DNA from: Bugulina stolonifera
Taxonomy: Eukaryota; Bryozoa; Gymnolaemata; Cheilostomatida; Bugulidae
Length of the DNA: 64,000 bases
Direction: 5' to 3'
Assembly (NCBI GenBank): GCA_935421135.1
Contig: OW285195.1
Span: 4,874,701-4,938,700 of the forward strand
Below are positions 1 to 11,800 of the stretch, piece after piece. The notes under the pieces were generated by a model. That model had not been told where the DNA came from. It ran no database searches and saw only the letters and a program-made list of their open reading frames with translations. How positions within the stretch are numbered: the first letter of the stretch is position 1; the number at the start of each line of letters is the position of its first letter. A program made the position numbers and the translations under genes.

Positions 1-352
1 AAGCTGATATAAAATACTTTCTTCACCTAGAAATTGTTTAGGTTGTCTGTCACGCCTTTTTCTCTCATTAGTACGAAATGGTATAATTTTGATCTTCATT
101 ATGTGTGTCTAACATTTGCTATTATGTCTTTTCAACACCATATTACAAAATTTTATAATAAAAATGTAAAATATTACAAAAATTTTGATCTGATATACCG
201 TGATATATATTTTTAGAAATAGCTCACGAGTGTAATTCAATTTTGTTCAACAGAATTTTGGCCGTGTTTACGTATTGTAACCAGACTAACGTACATACTA
301 TGCATCCGATGGTAAACAATAATTGTAGTAAATTGTGGGGATTGTTGCTTAG
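1..352. other. AT-rich flank, no gene seen
   Basis: The only open frame here is short and low in complexity, and it has no recognisable domain. I see no RNA gene or repeat. The stretch ends at the TTAA that begins the next feature. Confidence 0.5.
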
Positions 353-356
353 TTAA

Positions 357-460
357 ACCACTACTGTCGCACCATTCAATATTTGCAAATAATATTGTTC
401 ATATTATTTCATTAAGATTGATGTGCTGTTTGTCTTTGTAAACATAATGGCAGCCAGGAT
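357..460. mobile_element. TTAA-flanked MITE, left part
   Basis: About 100 bp starting ACCACTACTGTCGCAC are repeated in inverted orientation at 23335 and leftward, at roughly 80 percent identity by eye. TTAA lies immediately outside both ends (353-356 and 23336-23339). That fits a small non-autonomous element of a TTAA-targeting family such as piggyBac or Kolobok; I cannot say which. The Gypsy element below interrupts it. Removing the Gypsy leaves a MITE of about 0.48 kb. Confidence 0.7.
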
Positions 461-594
461 TGTAGTGTTTGTAATAGCTTTGTAGCTAGTAGCTTTATAG
501 CACTAAAGCTAGAGTAAGGAAATATATATAAGGATGCATGTATGTCTTAGGAGTCAGTTATAATGAGAATAAAATACGTCAGTACAACACTAAA
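461..594 (+). repeat. Gypsy 5' LTR
   Basis: This LTR starts TGTAGTG, ends ACACTAAA, and matches 22823-22956. It contains a TATA-like AATATATATAAGG near 520. A primer-binding-site-like TTGGCGACGAGG follows directly at 595. At 134 bp it is unusually short. Confidence 0.88.
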
Positions 595-629
595 TTGGCG
601 ACGAGGATTGTTTCAACAGATATATTATA

Positions 630-1565
630 ATGGCAACTGGTGGAATGCTGATTCCTAGACTGGAGGAAGATGGAGATGTGGAGGCATTTTTGGAACGCCT
701 TGAATGTTATTTCACAGTTGCAGGGACAGCAGATAATAGTAAGGTATCTGTCTTATTAATGGGACTCACATCCGAGCAATATGAAACACTAAGAAGCTTA
801 GTATCACCTACATTACCCAGTTCCATGGACTTAGCCGACCTAAAGACTCAACTTACGACTCACTTTGGAGCACCAAGGAATAGGAAGCTGGAAAGAATTC
901 AATTTCGATCAGTGAGTAGATTTAGAGAGGAATCGTTAGCTGAATGCCAAGTGAGGGTGAGGAGAGCTGCCATGAAATGTGAGTTTGGTGATAAACTGGA
1001 AGAAAATTTACTAGAACAGTTTATTGCAGGGATCAATAATCCAGGTCTATCTAGGGAACTCATTGAAAGTCAAACAGTTACCACTTTGACCGCAGCAGTT
1101 AATTTAGTTAATACTGCTCGGCTGTTTGAAGAAAGCACACCAGTGATTAAAGATGAGATAGCTAAGGTAGACGACAGGAAAGAAAGGTCATCATGGAAGG
1201 GTGTTATCTGCTACAGATGTACCAGGACAGGACACATAGCTTCTGATGACAATTGTCCAGCAAAAGGAAGAAAATGCAAAGTTTGTGGAAATAATGGACA
1301 TTTTGCGGGATCCAAGTACTGTAGGAGTCATGGAAAGGATACACTTACAGCTGCTACTAATACAGTTATGGAAAAGACAAACAGTCATGAGCAAAGAACA
1401 GCACTGGATTGCTTTGGGTATGATAACACTATAAACAACATTAGAGGTGGTACACCTAAATGTATAGTTAATGTCGCAGGTGTATCAACCGAGTTTATTG
1501 TTGACTCCGGTGCTGTGAATAACGTTATTGGCAGACATACCTATCATAGAATCAAAATAGAGTGA
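630..1565 (+). CDS. gag: Gypsy Gag with start of protease
   Basis: This 311-residue frame begins at an ATG 35 bases after the LTR. The first 160 residues or so look like a Gypsy capsid region. Two CCHC zinc knuckles, for nucleic-acid binding, lie at about residues 190-235 (nt 1200-1330). The aspartic protease active site DSG follows near residue 292, so the frame runs from Gag into protease. It stops at TGA 1563-1565, and the rest of the protease continues one base back in the next frame. This is either a -1 frameshift site or a mutation. Because the shift falls inside the protease fold, I favour a mutation or a sequencing indel. Confidence 0.82.
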   Translation: MATGGMLIPRLEEDGDVEAFLERLECYFTVAGTADNSKVSVLLMGLTSEQYETLRSLVSPTLPSSMDLADLKTQLTTHFGAPRNRKLERIQFRSVSRFREESLAECQVRVRRAAMKCEFGDKLEENLLEQFIAGINNPGLSRELIESQTVTTLTAAVNLVNTARLFEESTPVIKDEIAKVDDRKERSSWKGVICYRCTRTGHIASDDNCPAKGRKCKVCGNNGHFAGSKYCRSHGKDTLTAATNTVMEKTNSHEQRTALDCFGYDNTINNIRGGTPKCIVNVAGVSTEFIVDSGAVNNVIGRHTYHRIKIE

Positions 1566-1816
1566 ATTTAGAGCCTGCTTCAAAACAATTGTATGCTTTT
1601 GGTCAGTCTAGCCCATTACCTTTACTAGGTCAGATTACAGCTAACATTTTTGTTAATGGTAATAATGTGAAGGCTATAATTTTTGTATTTGATGGAAATT
1701 CTTGCAACCTTCTGTGTGCTGAAACAGCTAATGAACTAGGTATAATTAAGTTGAATACAGTAGGTAGTGTAGACAACATTATTGATATAGGGCCAAATAC
1801 CCAGAGCGTTTTATAG
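1562..1816 (+). CDS. Gypsy protease, C-terminal part (frame -1)
   Basis: This 84-residue open frame overlaps the end of the gag-protease frame and continues the retropepsin-like sequence. It has a hydrophobic segment of protease flap type and a second hydrophobic stretch. There is no ATG, so it would be made only by frameshifting or after repair of an indel. It ends at TAG 1814-1816. The reverse transcriptase linker is already open in a third frame from about 1783, so a second -1 shift is needed. Confidence 0.6.
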   Translation: MNLEPASKQLYAFGQSSPLPLLGQITANIFVNGNNVKAIIFVFDGNSCNLLCAETANELGIIKLNTVGSVDNIIDIGPNTQSVL

Positions 1817-1962
1817 GGGTAGGGAAGCTAAAAGGAGTTCAGATCAAGTTGCATGTTGATAGTGCTTGTGAGCCAGTTGCCCAGCCTGTAAGGCGTTTGC
1901 CTTTTGCATATAGAGCTAAGGTTGAGAAGGTGTTGCATAGGTTGATTGAGGAAGACATTGTA
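1783..1962 (+). CDS. pol: Gypsy Pol, N-terminal segment before element A
   Basis: This frame encodes the protease-to-reverse-transcriptase linker and the start of the reverse transcriptase, including the conserved stretch around PVAQPVRRLPF. Element A interrupts it just after the ATTGTA target at 1957-1962. Subtracting element A plus one target copy (18,127 bp) brings it into register with the frame that starts at 20084, so the two parts were one gene. The insertion destroys the polymerase. Confidence 0.8.
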
Positions 1963-2333
1963 AGTAGTATAGTCAGTGCACTTCTAGACAGACACGCACT
2001 CATTGACCCCTGTTTTCAACCAATCACAAGCCGGTATTTCCGATTTCAACCAATCACAGAAGAGCACAAAAATTTTGCACACGACCTTGCCAAGGTCACC
2101 CCAAAATCCCCCCTTCTGATTGGTCGAAAAAACATTTGCACACTTGACCCCGAACCCGGCCACGACCCCTTCCCTTCCTCCTTCCCACCCTCCTCCCCTC
2201 CCCCTCCCCCACCTCCCACTCCTCCCTCCTCCCCGCCACCGCCCTCGTCCCGTCCGCACCACCGCCGTCGCCGCCGCCGCCACCGCCGCCCTCACCACCG
2301 CCGCCGCCGCCGCCACCACCACCGCCCTCACCA

Positions 2334-2364
<31 letters not shown>

Positions 2365-3236
2365 CGCCACCACCACCACCGCCGCCACCACCACCACCGC
2401 CACCGCCGCCGCCGCCGCCACCACCACCACCACCACCGCCGCCGCCGCCGCCATCACCGTCATCACCGCCACCCCTCCTCCACCGCCGCCCACCCTCTCC
2501 CCCGCAACCCCCACTCACCCGAACGACCAATCGTTTGAGGCGGTCAAGCCGCGTCCGCCCACGTTGCGTGCGGCGCCGACCGTACACGTGGAGGCGACGC
2601 CGGTGCCCCGTATCCACCGGGCCAAGCGACTAGGCAGCGGCCCGCCGCTTCTCCCGAGCCCTCCACTCGAAAAGCTTGTGATCTAAACGAGCGAATTCGG
2701 CTGCGCTTCTTCGCCTATAACTCTCATTAGCGATAAGAAGAAGTACTACGGAAGGCTTGGTTTCAGCGATAAGAAGAAGTACTACGGAAGGCTTGGTTTA
2801 TGATGTGCATTGCATTGTTAATAAAGAAATGTGTAAAGTCTCGGCTATAAATATACTGATGGGAAGAAGGGTTGTTTCTATAATATACATTGTATTGACA
2901 ACAAAGAACCGTGTGCATGTGTTAAGTCAGCATATATATATATAATGCATTAAATAAACTTTTCACAATGGTGACAATAGAATGAATAAAAGATTGTGTA
3001 CACGTGTTAAAACACAATTGAAAGAATAAAAGACACATATTTAAAAGAGTATGTCATATCTGTTATTAGCAAGGAAGTCTGTGTGCATGTGTTAAGACAG
3101 TGTATATTATACATTAGATAAAATTTTCACAATAGTAGCAATAGAATAAATAAAAGGTTGTGTGCATGTGTTAAGTCAGCATTATGTAATATATTAAATA
3201 AACTTTTTACAATAGTAGCAATAGAATAAATAAAAG
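1963..3236 (+). repeat. Element A left TIR
   Basis: The outer part has CCAAT-box motifs (CAACCAATCACA twice near 2017 and 2047, ATTGGTC near 2118, ACCAATCG near 2525). It also has a near-palindromic GACCTTGCCAAGGTC at 2081-2095. Next comes a GCC/ACC trinucleotide tract at about 2255-2485, then unique GC-rich sequence to 2690. The AT-rich inner part holds tandem units built on TTAAGTCAGCATTATGTAAT and AATAGAATAAATAAAAG. A 35-bp block with AGCGATAAGAAGAAGTACTA is doubled at about 2730-2799, as at the matching end of element C. Open frames in the trinucleotide tract are composition artefacts. Confidence 0.88.
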
Positions 3237-3780
3237 ATTGAGTGTATGTGTTAAGTCAGCATTATGTAATACATTAAATACACTTTTTACAACACTAGCA
3301 ATAGAATGAATAAAAAAAGCTACATATGTAAAGGAGTATGTCATAGCTATTGTTAGCAAGAAAAGTCTGTGTACATGTGTTAAGGGCAGCATATATAATA
3401 CATTAAATAAACTTTTCACAATAGTAGCAATAGAATAAATAGAGATTGTGTACACATGTTGAAATATCATTATAATATGATTTAAACACAATTGAAAGAA
3501 TAAAAGACACATATGTAAAGGAGTATGTCATAGCTATTATAGCAAGAGACAGCTGTGTGCATGTGTTAAGTCAGCACATATAATACATTAAACAAACTTT
3601 TTACAAAAGTAGCAATAGAATGTATAAAAGGATGTGTATAAGTGTTAGAATACCATTATATAATAATTTAAAAAATAATTTAAAAAAATCCTCACTGATT
3701 TGATATCACATAAAAGTAAATGCAGAGGGAATGAGACACTACAGAGAGAGAGAGTGGGAGAAAGAGAGTGGGAGAAAAAA
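3237..3780. repeat. Subterminal tandem repeats of element A
   Basis: Diverged units of the inner TIR motif (GTGTGCATGTGTTAAGTCAG ... CAATAGTAGCAATAGAATAA) continue past the point where the two TIRs stop matching. They end in a GA-rich tract (AGAGAGAGAGTGGGAG) at about 3735-3780. They lie just downstream of the gene on the minus strand and could act as its 3' UTR. No gene is seen. Confidence 0.6.
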
Positions 3781-3790
3781 GAAAAGATGA

Positions 3791-4138
3791 TTAGAGCTTT
3801 TCTTCACTGACTCGAAGGTAAGCTTCAGCTTGTGCTATTACCTCTCTGTGATACCCATTCTTCTTGAGATGAAAAATGGCAGAGCGGTAATACTCAACTG
3901 CTCCAGAGAAAAAAGATGGGGGGAGTCTGCTTCGATCAACTAGTTCACTGACAGTCTCCTCTTCTATGGGGGTAATAGTGGTGGGGGTATTAAGATTGAG
4001 TTCAGACGAACAAGAAGGAGATTGCGAGCTAAGTAGCTCTCTTCCAAAAGAAAGAGAGGGTGAAGCTAAAGAAAAGGAAGAAGTGGTAGTAGTAGAAGTA
4101 GTAATAAAAGTAGGTATTGAAAGACTAGTAATTGTATT
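3791..4138 (-). pseudogene. Element A gene 2, 3' fragment cut off by BEL
   Basis: This is the C-terminal part of the unrecognised gene on the minus strand of element A. It encodes a Ser/Thr-rich stretch and then a helical tail containing FHLKKNGYHREVIAQAEAYL, ending at TAA 3793-3791. The BEL element at 4139 separates it from the rest of its exon at 12754. The same stretch in element C is uninterrupted up to this point. A has six C bases (coding strand) where C has five, so only the A version keeps this tail in frame. Confidence 0.75.
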
Positions 4139-4918
4139 TGTAGTAAACAGTGTGTTCCTCCTGATATTTTTATAGTATGGCATGTACATGCATAAATAAA
4201 CACTAAAGATAACACACTGAAACCACACATTGTGAATCAATCTGCTTACAAAACAGGTTGCAATTAATTGTTGGTGCTGACGCAAGCAGGAACAAGGTGG
4301 GGGGATGATTCTGCGGGCTTCCTGGGCTCTTTGCCGTTTGGTTGGTTGGGTCTGATGGTGCAATTTTTTGATGACCAATAACAGCGAAACACAAATGAAT
4401 TTTGTTTACAACTTTGCAAATTTGCTCTGGTCAGATCCACTGAACTCCTGGCCAGTCAGTAGTATTTCATCTGCCACAGATACAAGTTGGTTTTGAAGAA
4501 ATGTAATTCATTTAAGTTAGATTTTTAGTGTGAAAGTGAGAATATTGTCATATACTACTCAACATATACGTACAATAATAGCAAGCTATAAGGAGAACAA
4601 AGGTTCGTTGTAATTTACTATTAATCTACATATTTTATCATACTCACTTATCAATTATTTCATGTTCCTGTCAACTATTTTATATATGTTCTTATGTTAA
4701 ATATTATCTATACCCTGTCACTCATTGCTTGTAATCATACATTTATTGTTGTTTTATGCCATTATTTTAGACTTCACGGTGTCGGGTTGTGTAATAAAGT
4801 GTTAATCTACAATTAACAAAAGTTGGCTGTATTAATTGACTACACACACAACCACATCAGTAGAGTAAACCTCTCTAAATAAGCTTGCTGGGTCCTTAGC
4901 AGACCATTAACTGCTACA
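4139..4918 (+). repeat. BEL 5' LTR
   Basis: This 780-bp repeat matches 11969-12748 with one visible substitution. Open frames on its minus strand are repeated in both LTRs and look incidental. Confidence 0.93.
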
Positions 4919-5815
4919 GTGAAGTCTTTCCCCTGAAAGGAGAGAGAAATAACCATAGTACTGGCTGAACCAAGTAAAGGCATCCAGCACACCCAAAAAA
5001 TGTAACCAAGCAAGAAGTTAACCTAAAATAAAGTTCACTCAGTCATCTGGAACGGCTAGGACACCCGAATACAGATAAGTACACAATCAAGAGAGTAGAA
5101 GGACTAGTGGGGGAAACCACAATTTACAGTAGAATCCAAAGTATTTAATTCTATAGTAGAATTTATTCAACGTTAACAGACAATTGAGCCAATCATCTTC
5201 GAGATACTTAGTTAGTGCTGGTGGTGACATTGAAAGTGGGTCAATCCACACCCTAATAGTGAGGTTGTTTTAATTCAGCAAATCAATTAATTGTCTTATA
5301 TTGCACATTTTTAGTAGTTTGTGTTCTTTTCAAGTGGCAGATAGAATATTTTTTAATCCTCTTGCTTGTAAACTGAGCAGGAAGTCGTGCATCAACCAGA
5401 GCAAAACCATCACCCTTAAATCTCAATACGTGGTTCGCTGTTATTGGCATTGCGAATTTTCCATCGGATCTGGGCTACCATTTGCGTGCGCGGCTGGTGG
5501 GTGCTCATGGGGTACCCCTTTCCTGTCTTTTGGCTTGAGTCAGCACTGGCCCAAGTAATTAGTCTGAGATATTTAAAGATATAATAGTGTAGTGTGCTGT
5601 TGTTATTACAAGGAACAATCAATCAAACTGTCTGTTGCTTTCAATCATCACTTAGCATAGGAGTTAGAAGTTATCTTCCTTTTACACATTATTATTGTTT
5701 TCAATTATATTTGTGACTCATGTGATAATGTAAAGTTTAAATGTATCGTTAAGCAGACCAATAGTCAGTTGTTACATGATCTTTTGCATCTGTAAAATAC
5801 TTGTACATAATTAAA
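4919..5815 (+). other. BEL 5' untranslated leader
   Basis: About 0.9 kb lie between the LTR and the polyprotein start. The leader begins GTGAAGTCTTTCCCCTG, where the primer-binding site should be; I could not assign the tRNA. Small open frames here have no recognisable domain. Confidence 0.6.
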
Positions 5816-8800
5816 ATGGCTGAAGAGAGCCTAATTGAATTTGGTAGTTTGCCAGAAAGCCCTCCGCCGCTTAATCCAACCTCTGGCAACCATACTGAGC
5901 CAGTCAATGTTGGTACACAGGTAGTGACCAGCAGGTCAAGGCCAGTAAGAAATACTAGGTCATCCAATATTGGAATAGAAAGCCAAAAGAACCAGTTGGC
6001 CTTTTCATTGTATGCTGCAATTAACAGGGAGTTGAGAACAGTAGATGTTATTTTTAAAAAGTGTTTATGTGATGATGTTGCATTAGAGGTACTTGATACA
6101 AACTTGAGCAATATTGAAGCAAAAGCTGAGTTCATAACCTCTGAATATGCTAGACTGTCTCAGTTATCCAACAATAAAGTTGAACATAAAGTACAATCTC
6201 ATTTTGAGTTTTTTGTTGGGGAAATGGGGCATATCTTAGAGCAGGTTGCAAAGAAAAGGCAGGAAATTATTGCTGATGAAGAGGAAAGAAAGGAATTAGA
6301 AGAAATACAGATAATGGAAGAGGAGCTCGAGCAGAAGAAAAAGCTGCTGGAAGAAGAACAGCGAAAGTTTGAAGAGTACATGCAGGAAAGAATGAGATTA
6401 CGTCAGCAAAGCCAACAAGCTCAAAGACTGCCAGTTCACGTTCAGCCTCCGTCAGCATTTACACAATCAGGAATAGAACGTCAGGCGCCCACTCCACCAC
6501 CTAGGTCGCCTGCTACACCAATTGAACAAGGACGAGAGCAACAAATACCTACTCCGTTACCTAGATTGTCTAGATCAACACCTTTTCTCCCAGAACCATC
6601 TACCTTTGGCCAAGGTAAAGCAACGTCTAACGATGTTATCAGTACAGTGCCAGTCGACTCCGAGTATCTCGATGGGACAAGGCCTAGGGCTACCAGGTTC
6701 ATGAGAAGAATACAGTCACTTGACCACAATGATGAACAATTTCTTTCAATTCACTCTAATAATAGCGGAACGTCAGACAACAATGCGGCCATTCGTCAAC
6801 TTGCTATGGACATCACGCAAGGCATTAGAAGAACGAGGAAGACTGACATTGAGCCAGAGGTCTTCACTGATAACCCACTCGAGTTTGAGGATTGGCAGTG
6901 TGACTTTGATAGTTACCTGTCTTCTATGGGAATCACTGAAGGTAGTGAAAAGATGCGGTATCTAAAGAAATACGTATCAGGCGCAGCCAGAGAATGCATA
7001 AATGGACAATTTCTGATACGTACTGAAGAAAGCTATCAACAAGCACGCCAGAAACTGAAAATGAGGTTTGGAAACAAGTTAGATGTGGCTCGTTCAATGA
7101 GAAATGAATTAGACAGCTGGCCAAAGATTCAACCCAACAATGCCAAGGCCTTCCAGAAATATGCTGATTACTTAGAGAACTGCAAAAATGGCATGAGCAC
7201 CATTTCAGGTCTGTCTATCCTCGATGACCCTCAAGTGAATGAGAAACTAGCTACCGTGCTACCAGACTGGGCCAGAAGAAAGTGGGGCAGCAGAATTTAC
7301 CACATACAGAAGAATGAAATGCGTTATCCGAACTTCGCTGAATATACAGCATTTGTTAGCGAAGAGGCTGAGCTGCAGTCACTTCCTCTGCTGCAAAATT
7401 ATCAGAAGAGCAATGATGTTCGCCAACCACGGAGTCCTCCTCACCGTAATTGGAACCCACAAACTGGGAAACAAAAAGATACGGTAAGAACACTATCCAC
7501 AGCAAGCCAAGCTGCCACCGTGACATGTCACTTCTGCACAGGATATAGCAAGAACTCACACAGAACAGCACACTGCAATGCTTTAGCAGAGCAGCCATAT
7601 GACGCAAGAATAAAACTTATTCAACTCAACAAACTTTGCTATGCTTGTCTGGAGCCAGGACACAGCTCAAGCAGTTGCTCACACAAAGAAGTATGCAGAA
7701 AATGCCAGAACCCTAAGCACCCAACATGCCTTCATAAAAGAAAGCAAGACTGGGAGGAGTCAAGAAACTCGGGTAAGTACGATCAACAGACAACAACGAA
7801 GACAGAAACGCAAACTCAGAGTTCGCTACAATCAAAAGCCAGCAACCCACCTAGAGCCACCCCAAGGAGGTCATTAAAAGAAAAGGATACAACCCAAGTA
7901 TCAACTAAAGCAACCAGCACCGAGACTGATGAGATACTCAGCATGATTATGCCAGTTTACGTCACAACATCTGAAAATCCAAAGAAAGACAGGCTGGTTT
8001 ATGCCTTAATAGACTCTCAATCTGACTGTTCTTACATTTCTAAGGACGTAGCTGAATTTCTGCAGCCCAAGTTCGGAGTAGAAAAAGTAAGTATAAACAC
8101 CATGACCGGCACAACAGCTGCCGAACCGATTCGCAAGTACCAAAATTTGGTCATTCGTGGGTACCAAGGAAGCGAGAGCATTGAGCTTTCTGCGCTAGAA
8201 TGGAAAGAAATTCCTTGCAACAGAAAGCAAATACCGCACTGTGGTAACATCAGCCAGTACCCACATCTTCAACAACATGCAGAGAAGCTGCCTCCTTTGT
8301 TGGATGTTCCAGTAGGCCTCCTAATTGGTAGGGATTGCCCTGAAGCCTTGTTACCTCGTGAGGTAATAGCTTCCGACAGAAAAGGAGAACCGTTTGCACA
8401 AAGAACAATTCTGGGATGGTTTGTTCTCGGAGGATGTGGAACGAAGGATGATACATGCATTACAACCAACATGACAATTGCCACACTGGATGACATGGAA
8501 GATAATGTACAAGTTTCCCAGGAGGACATACAATTCCTCCACATCATGGAATCAGAATTGCAGAAAACCGAGACTGGAACAATAGTCATGCCACTTCCTT
8601 TCAAAAGGCGCCCGGCTCTACCTAATAATAAGATACAAGCCGAGAGACGTTTAAATGGACTGTTGAAAAAGTTTGAAAAGGATCACGAGTTCAAGTCTAA
8701 GTATGAGGAGTTCATGGAAGAGCTCATAGAAAAAGGGCACGCAGAACCGGTTGTATACACAGGAAAATCAGGTGAAGTGTGGTATATCCCCCACTTCGCG

Positions 8801-11800
8801 GTAAAACACCCGAAGAAAGATAAGTTGAGAGTTGTGTTCGATTGTAGCGCATCATACGCAGACACGTCACTGAATACACATCTTCTTCAAGGACCAGATC
8901 TTGTAAACAATCTTCTAGGAATTCTATGCCGATTCAGGAAAGAGCGCATAGCAGTGGCCTGTGACATCGAGAAGATGTATTACAACTTCCAGGTTTGTGA
9001 ACAAGATCGGGACTTCTTAAGGTTCTTGTGGAAGACCGATGACGGTGAAATAAAGGAGTACAGAATGACAGTGCATCTATTCGGTGCGACTTCCTCACCT
9101 GCAGTTGCCACATATGGCCTGCGACACTTGGCAAAGGACAGCATGGATATTTATCCTGCAGCTTCAAAATTCATTAACAGGGACTTTTATGTGGATGATG
9201 GTATTGCCAGCGTGGCAACTACAAGCGAGGCAATTAGCTTGATTAATGATGCCCGTCAACTCTGCAGCCAAGGCAATGTACGTTTACACAAGTTTATGTC
9301 CAATGACAAAAACGTAATGGACGCTGTACCTCAATCTGAAAGATCTGGAGAGTTTGATCTATTTAAGGATAATCTGCCAAATCAACGCACACTGGGTTTA
9401 GAGTGGGCAGTCGAATCTGACAGCCTGATGTTCAGTAGTAAAGTGATAACCAAGAAGCCACAGACTAGGAGAGGCTTACTTTCAATAGTGAGTCAGATAT
9501 TTGATCCACTAGGTCTCCTTTCTCCATTCACTTTAGTGGGTAAGAACATTCTTCAGGAGGTCAACAGTTTAGCTCTAGAATGGGATCAAGAGATACCAAA
9601 CGACATGCAGCAATTATGGGACAGCTGGTTTCAGCAGTTGGACAACCTTAACCTACTTGACATTCCAAGGTGCATAAAGCCCGCAGGCTTTGAGAAGATA
9701 GTGCGTACAGAAGTTCATCATTTCAGTGATGCAAGCACAGTAGGTATAGGTGCATGTTCGTATATTAGATTCATCAATGATTTGGGAGCCATTCACGTCT
9801 CACTCCTGATGGCCAAGTCCAGGGTTGTACCGTCAAAAGGTGTTGTGACTATTCCACGCCTTGAGTTACAGGGCGCAGTACTCGCTACAAGGCTTAGTAA
9901 AATTTTGCATGCAGAACTTGACATGAAGGTTGATCAGGAATATTTTTGGACCGACTCAAGTATTGTCCTTGGCTACATTTCCAATGACTCAAAGAAGTTT
10001 TTGGTATACGTGGCTAACCGAGTCCGAGAGATACGACAACAAACCAATCCCACCCAATGGCATCATGTTCCAGGCGAACTTAACCCTGCTGACATGGCGT
10101 CTAGAGGCATGAGATGCAGAAATCTTCAAGAATCTGCTTGGTTCACTGGACCTGAGTTTCTTCAGAGCGAAGAAGCTTTCCAAAACATCCTGGATGGCGA
10201 CAAATATGAGACTCGAAGTGTAGACAACAAGGATCCCGAGGTCAAGAATATTAAGCAAACGAAAGCAACAAAACGAAGCAACCGCACAGACATCTATCAG
10301 AAGTTTACCATCTATGGAGATCTTCAAAAGCTCACAATCTCCATCGCTTACCTGAAAAAGATGGTAAAAAACTTGAAATGTAAGATAAAAACTAAGGCCT
10401 GGGCACCACTATGCATTACCCCGATGGATTTGGAAGAAGCACAGACATTCATAGTAAAGACAACCCAACTAAAATATTTCCAAGAGGAAGTGAACCAACT
10501 AACCACAACAGGGACCGTCAACAAAAACAGTAAGCTAAAGGCTTTGGATCCACAGTTGAATGAAGAAGGCATTATTCAAGTGGGAGGACGAGTAAGTGAG
10601 TCGTCAGTGCTAACACAGAATGAAAAACACCCAGTCATCATTCCTAGAGATTCCCACATTGCAAGGCTAATAGTTGAACACTATCACGCCAAGGCTCATC
10701 ATCAAGGAAGGAATTTTACAATCGCAGCACTCAGGATGGCAGGATTCTGGATTATTGGCCTACAGGGTCTGGTCAGAAGTATTCTCAACAAGTGTGTGAC
10801 ATGCCTTAGGATGCGGAAGCAACCTGCCACCCAGAAAATGGGCTTACTGCCACAGGAGAGAGTTGACCCAGCTCCACCTTTCACTAATGTCGGAATAGAC
10901 TGCTTTGGCCCATTCTGGGTAAAGGATCGCCGCACCGAAGCTAAAAGATGGGGTTTGATCTTCAGTTGCATGTCCTCAAGGGCAGTACATATCGAGCTGC
11001 TGGAAAGCATGAGCACAGATGCGTTTATCGGTGCATTGCGCAATTTAATATGCATCAGAGGACCTCTCAACACCATATTTTGCGACAACGGCACAAATTT
11101 TGTGGGGGCAAAGAATGAATTTCAGAGACAACTAGAGACGATTCAGAACGGCGAACATCGGCAATTCTTTATAGACAACATGATTGAATTCAAGCTAAAT
11201 GCGCCTTCTGCCAGTCATACTGGTGGTGCATGGGAACGCCAGATCAAAACCACTCGAGCTATACTAGAAGGAATGGCAATGAAATACAAAGATCGCCTCG
11301 ATACCCCAACATTAAGGACAGCCATGTATGAGGCAATGGCCACCATAAACAGTCGGCCTTTAACCACAGAACAACTCAACGACCCTTATGGGAGGATCAT
11401 CACGCCAGGTCACTTGCTCACAATGAAGTCCCGGTACACAGTGCCGCCACCAGGCGAGTTTGATGAATGTGAAATTTATGGCAGGAAGATGTGGCGGAAA
11501 GGACAGCAATTTGCTGAGGAATTTTGGAAGCAGTGGAGGAGCTCTTATCTGAGTGAAATAACCAAAAGGCAAAGGTGGGAGAATAGCCAAGTAAGTGTGA
11601 AACTAGGAGACATTGTGCTGCTAATGGAAGACAATACGCCTCGCAATCAATGGAAAACAGCCATTGTAGAACAAGTACTTCCTGGAAAAGATGGATTGAT
11701 TCGACGAGCAATAATCAAACTGGCCAACAATCATCTTAGTCGAAAAGGAGTGCCATTGGTAGAATCATCTCGCTTAGAACGGCCAGTGCAGAAGTTAATA

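Noticed and set aside
1555..1565. Programmed -1 frameshift site in the Gypsy
   Set aside because: I see no convincing slippery heptamer followed by structure, and the shift falls inside the protease domain rather than between domains.
1984..2686. Long open frames rich in Pro, His, Arg, Ala, Thr or Gly in all six TIR copies
   Set aside because: They follow the GCC/ACC trinucleotide tract in several frames on both strands and change with tract length. They are composition artefacts, not genes.
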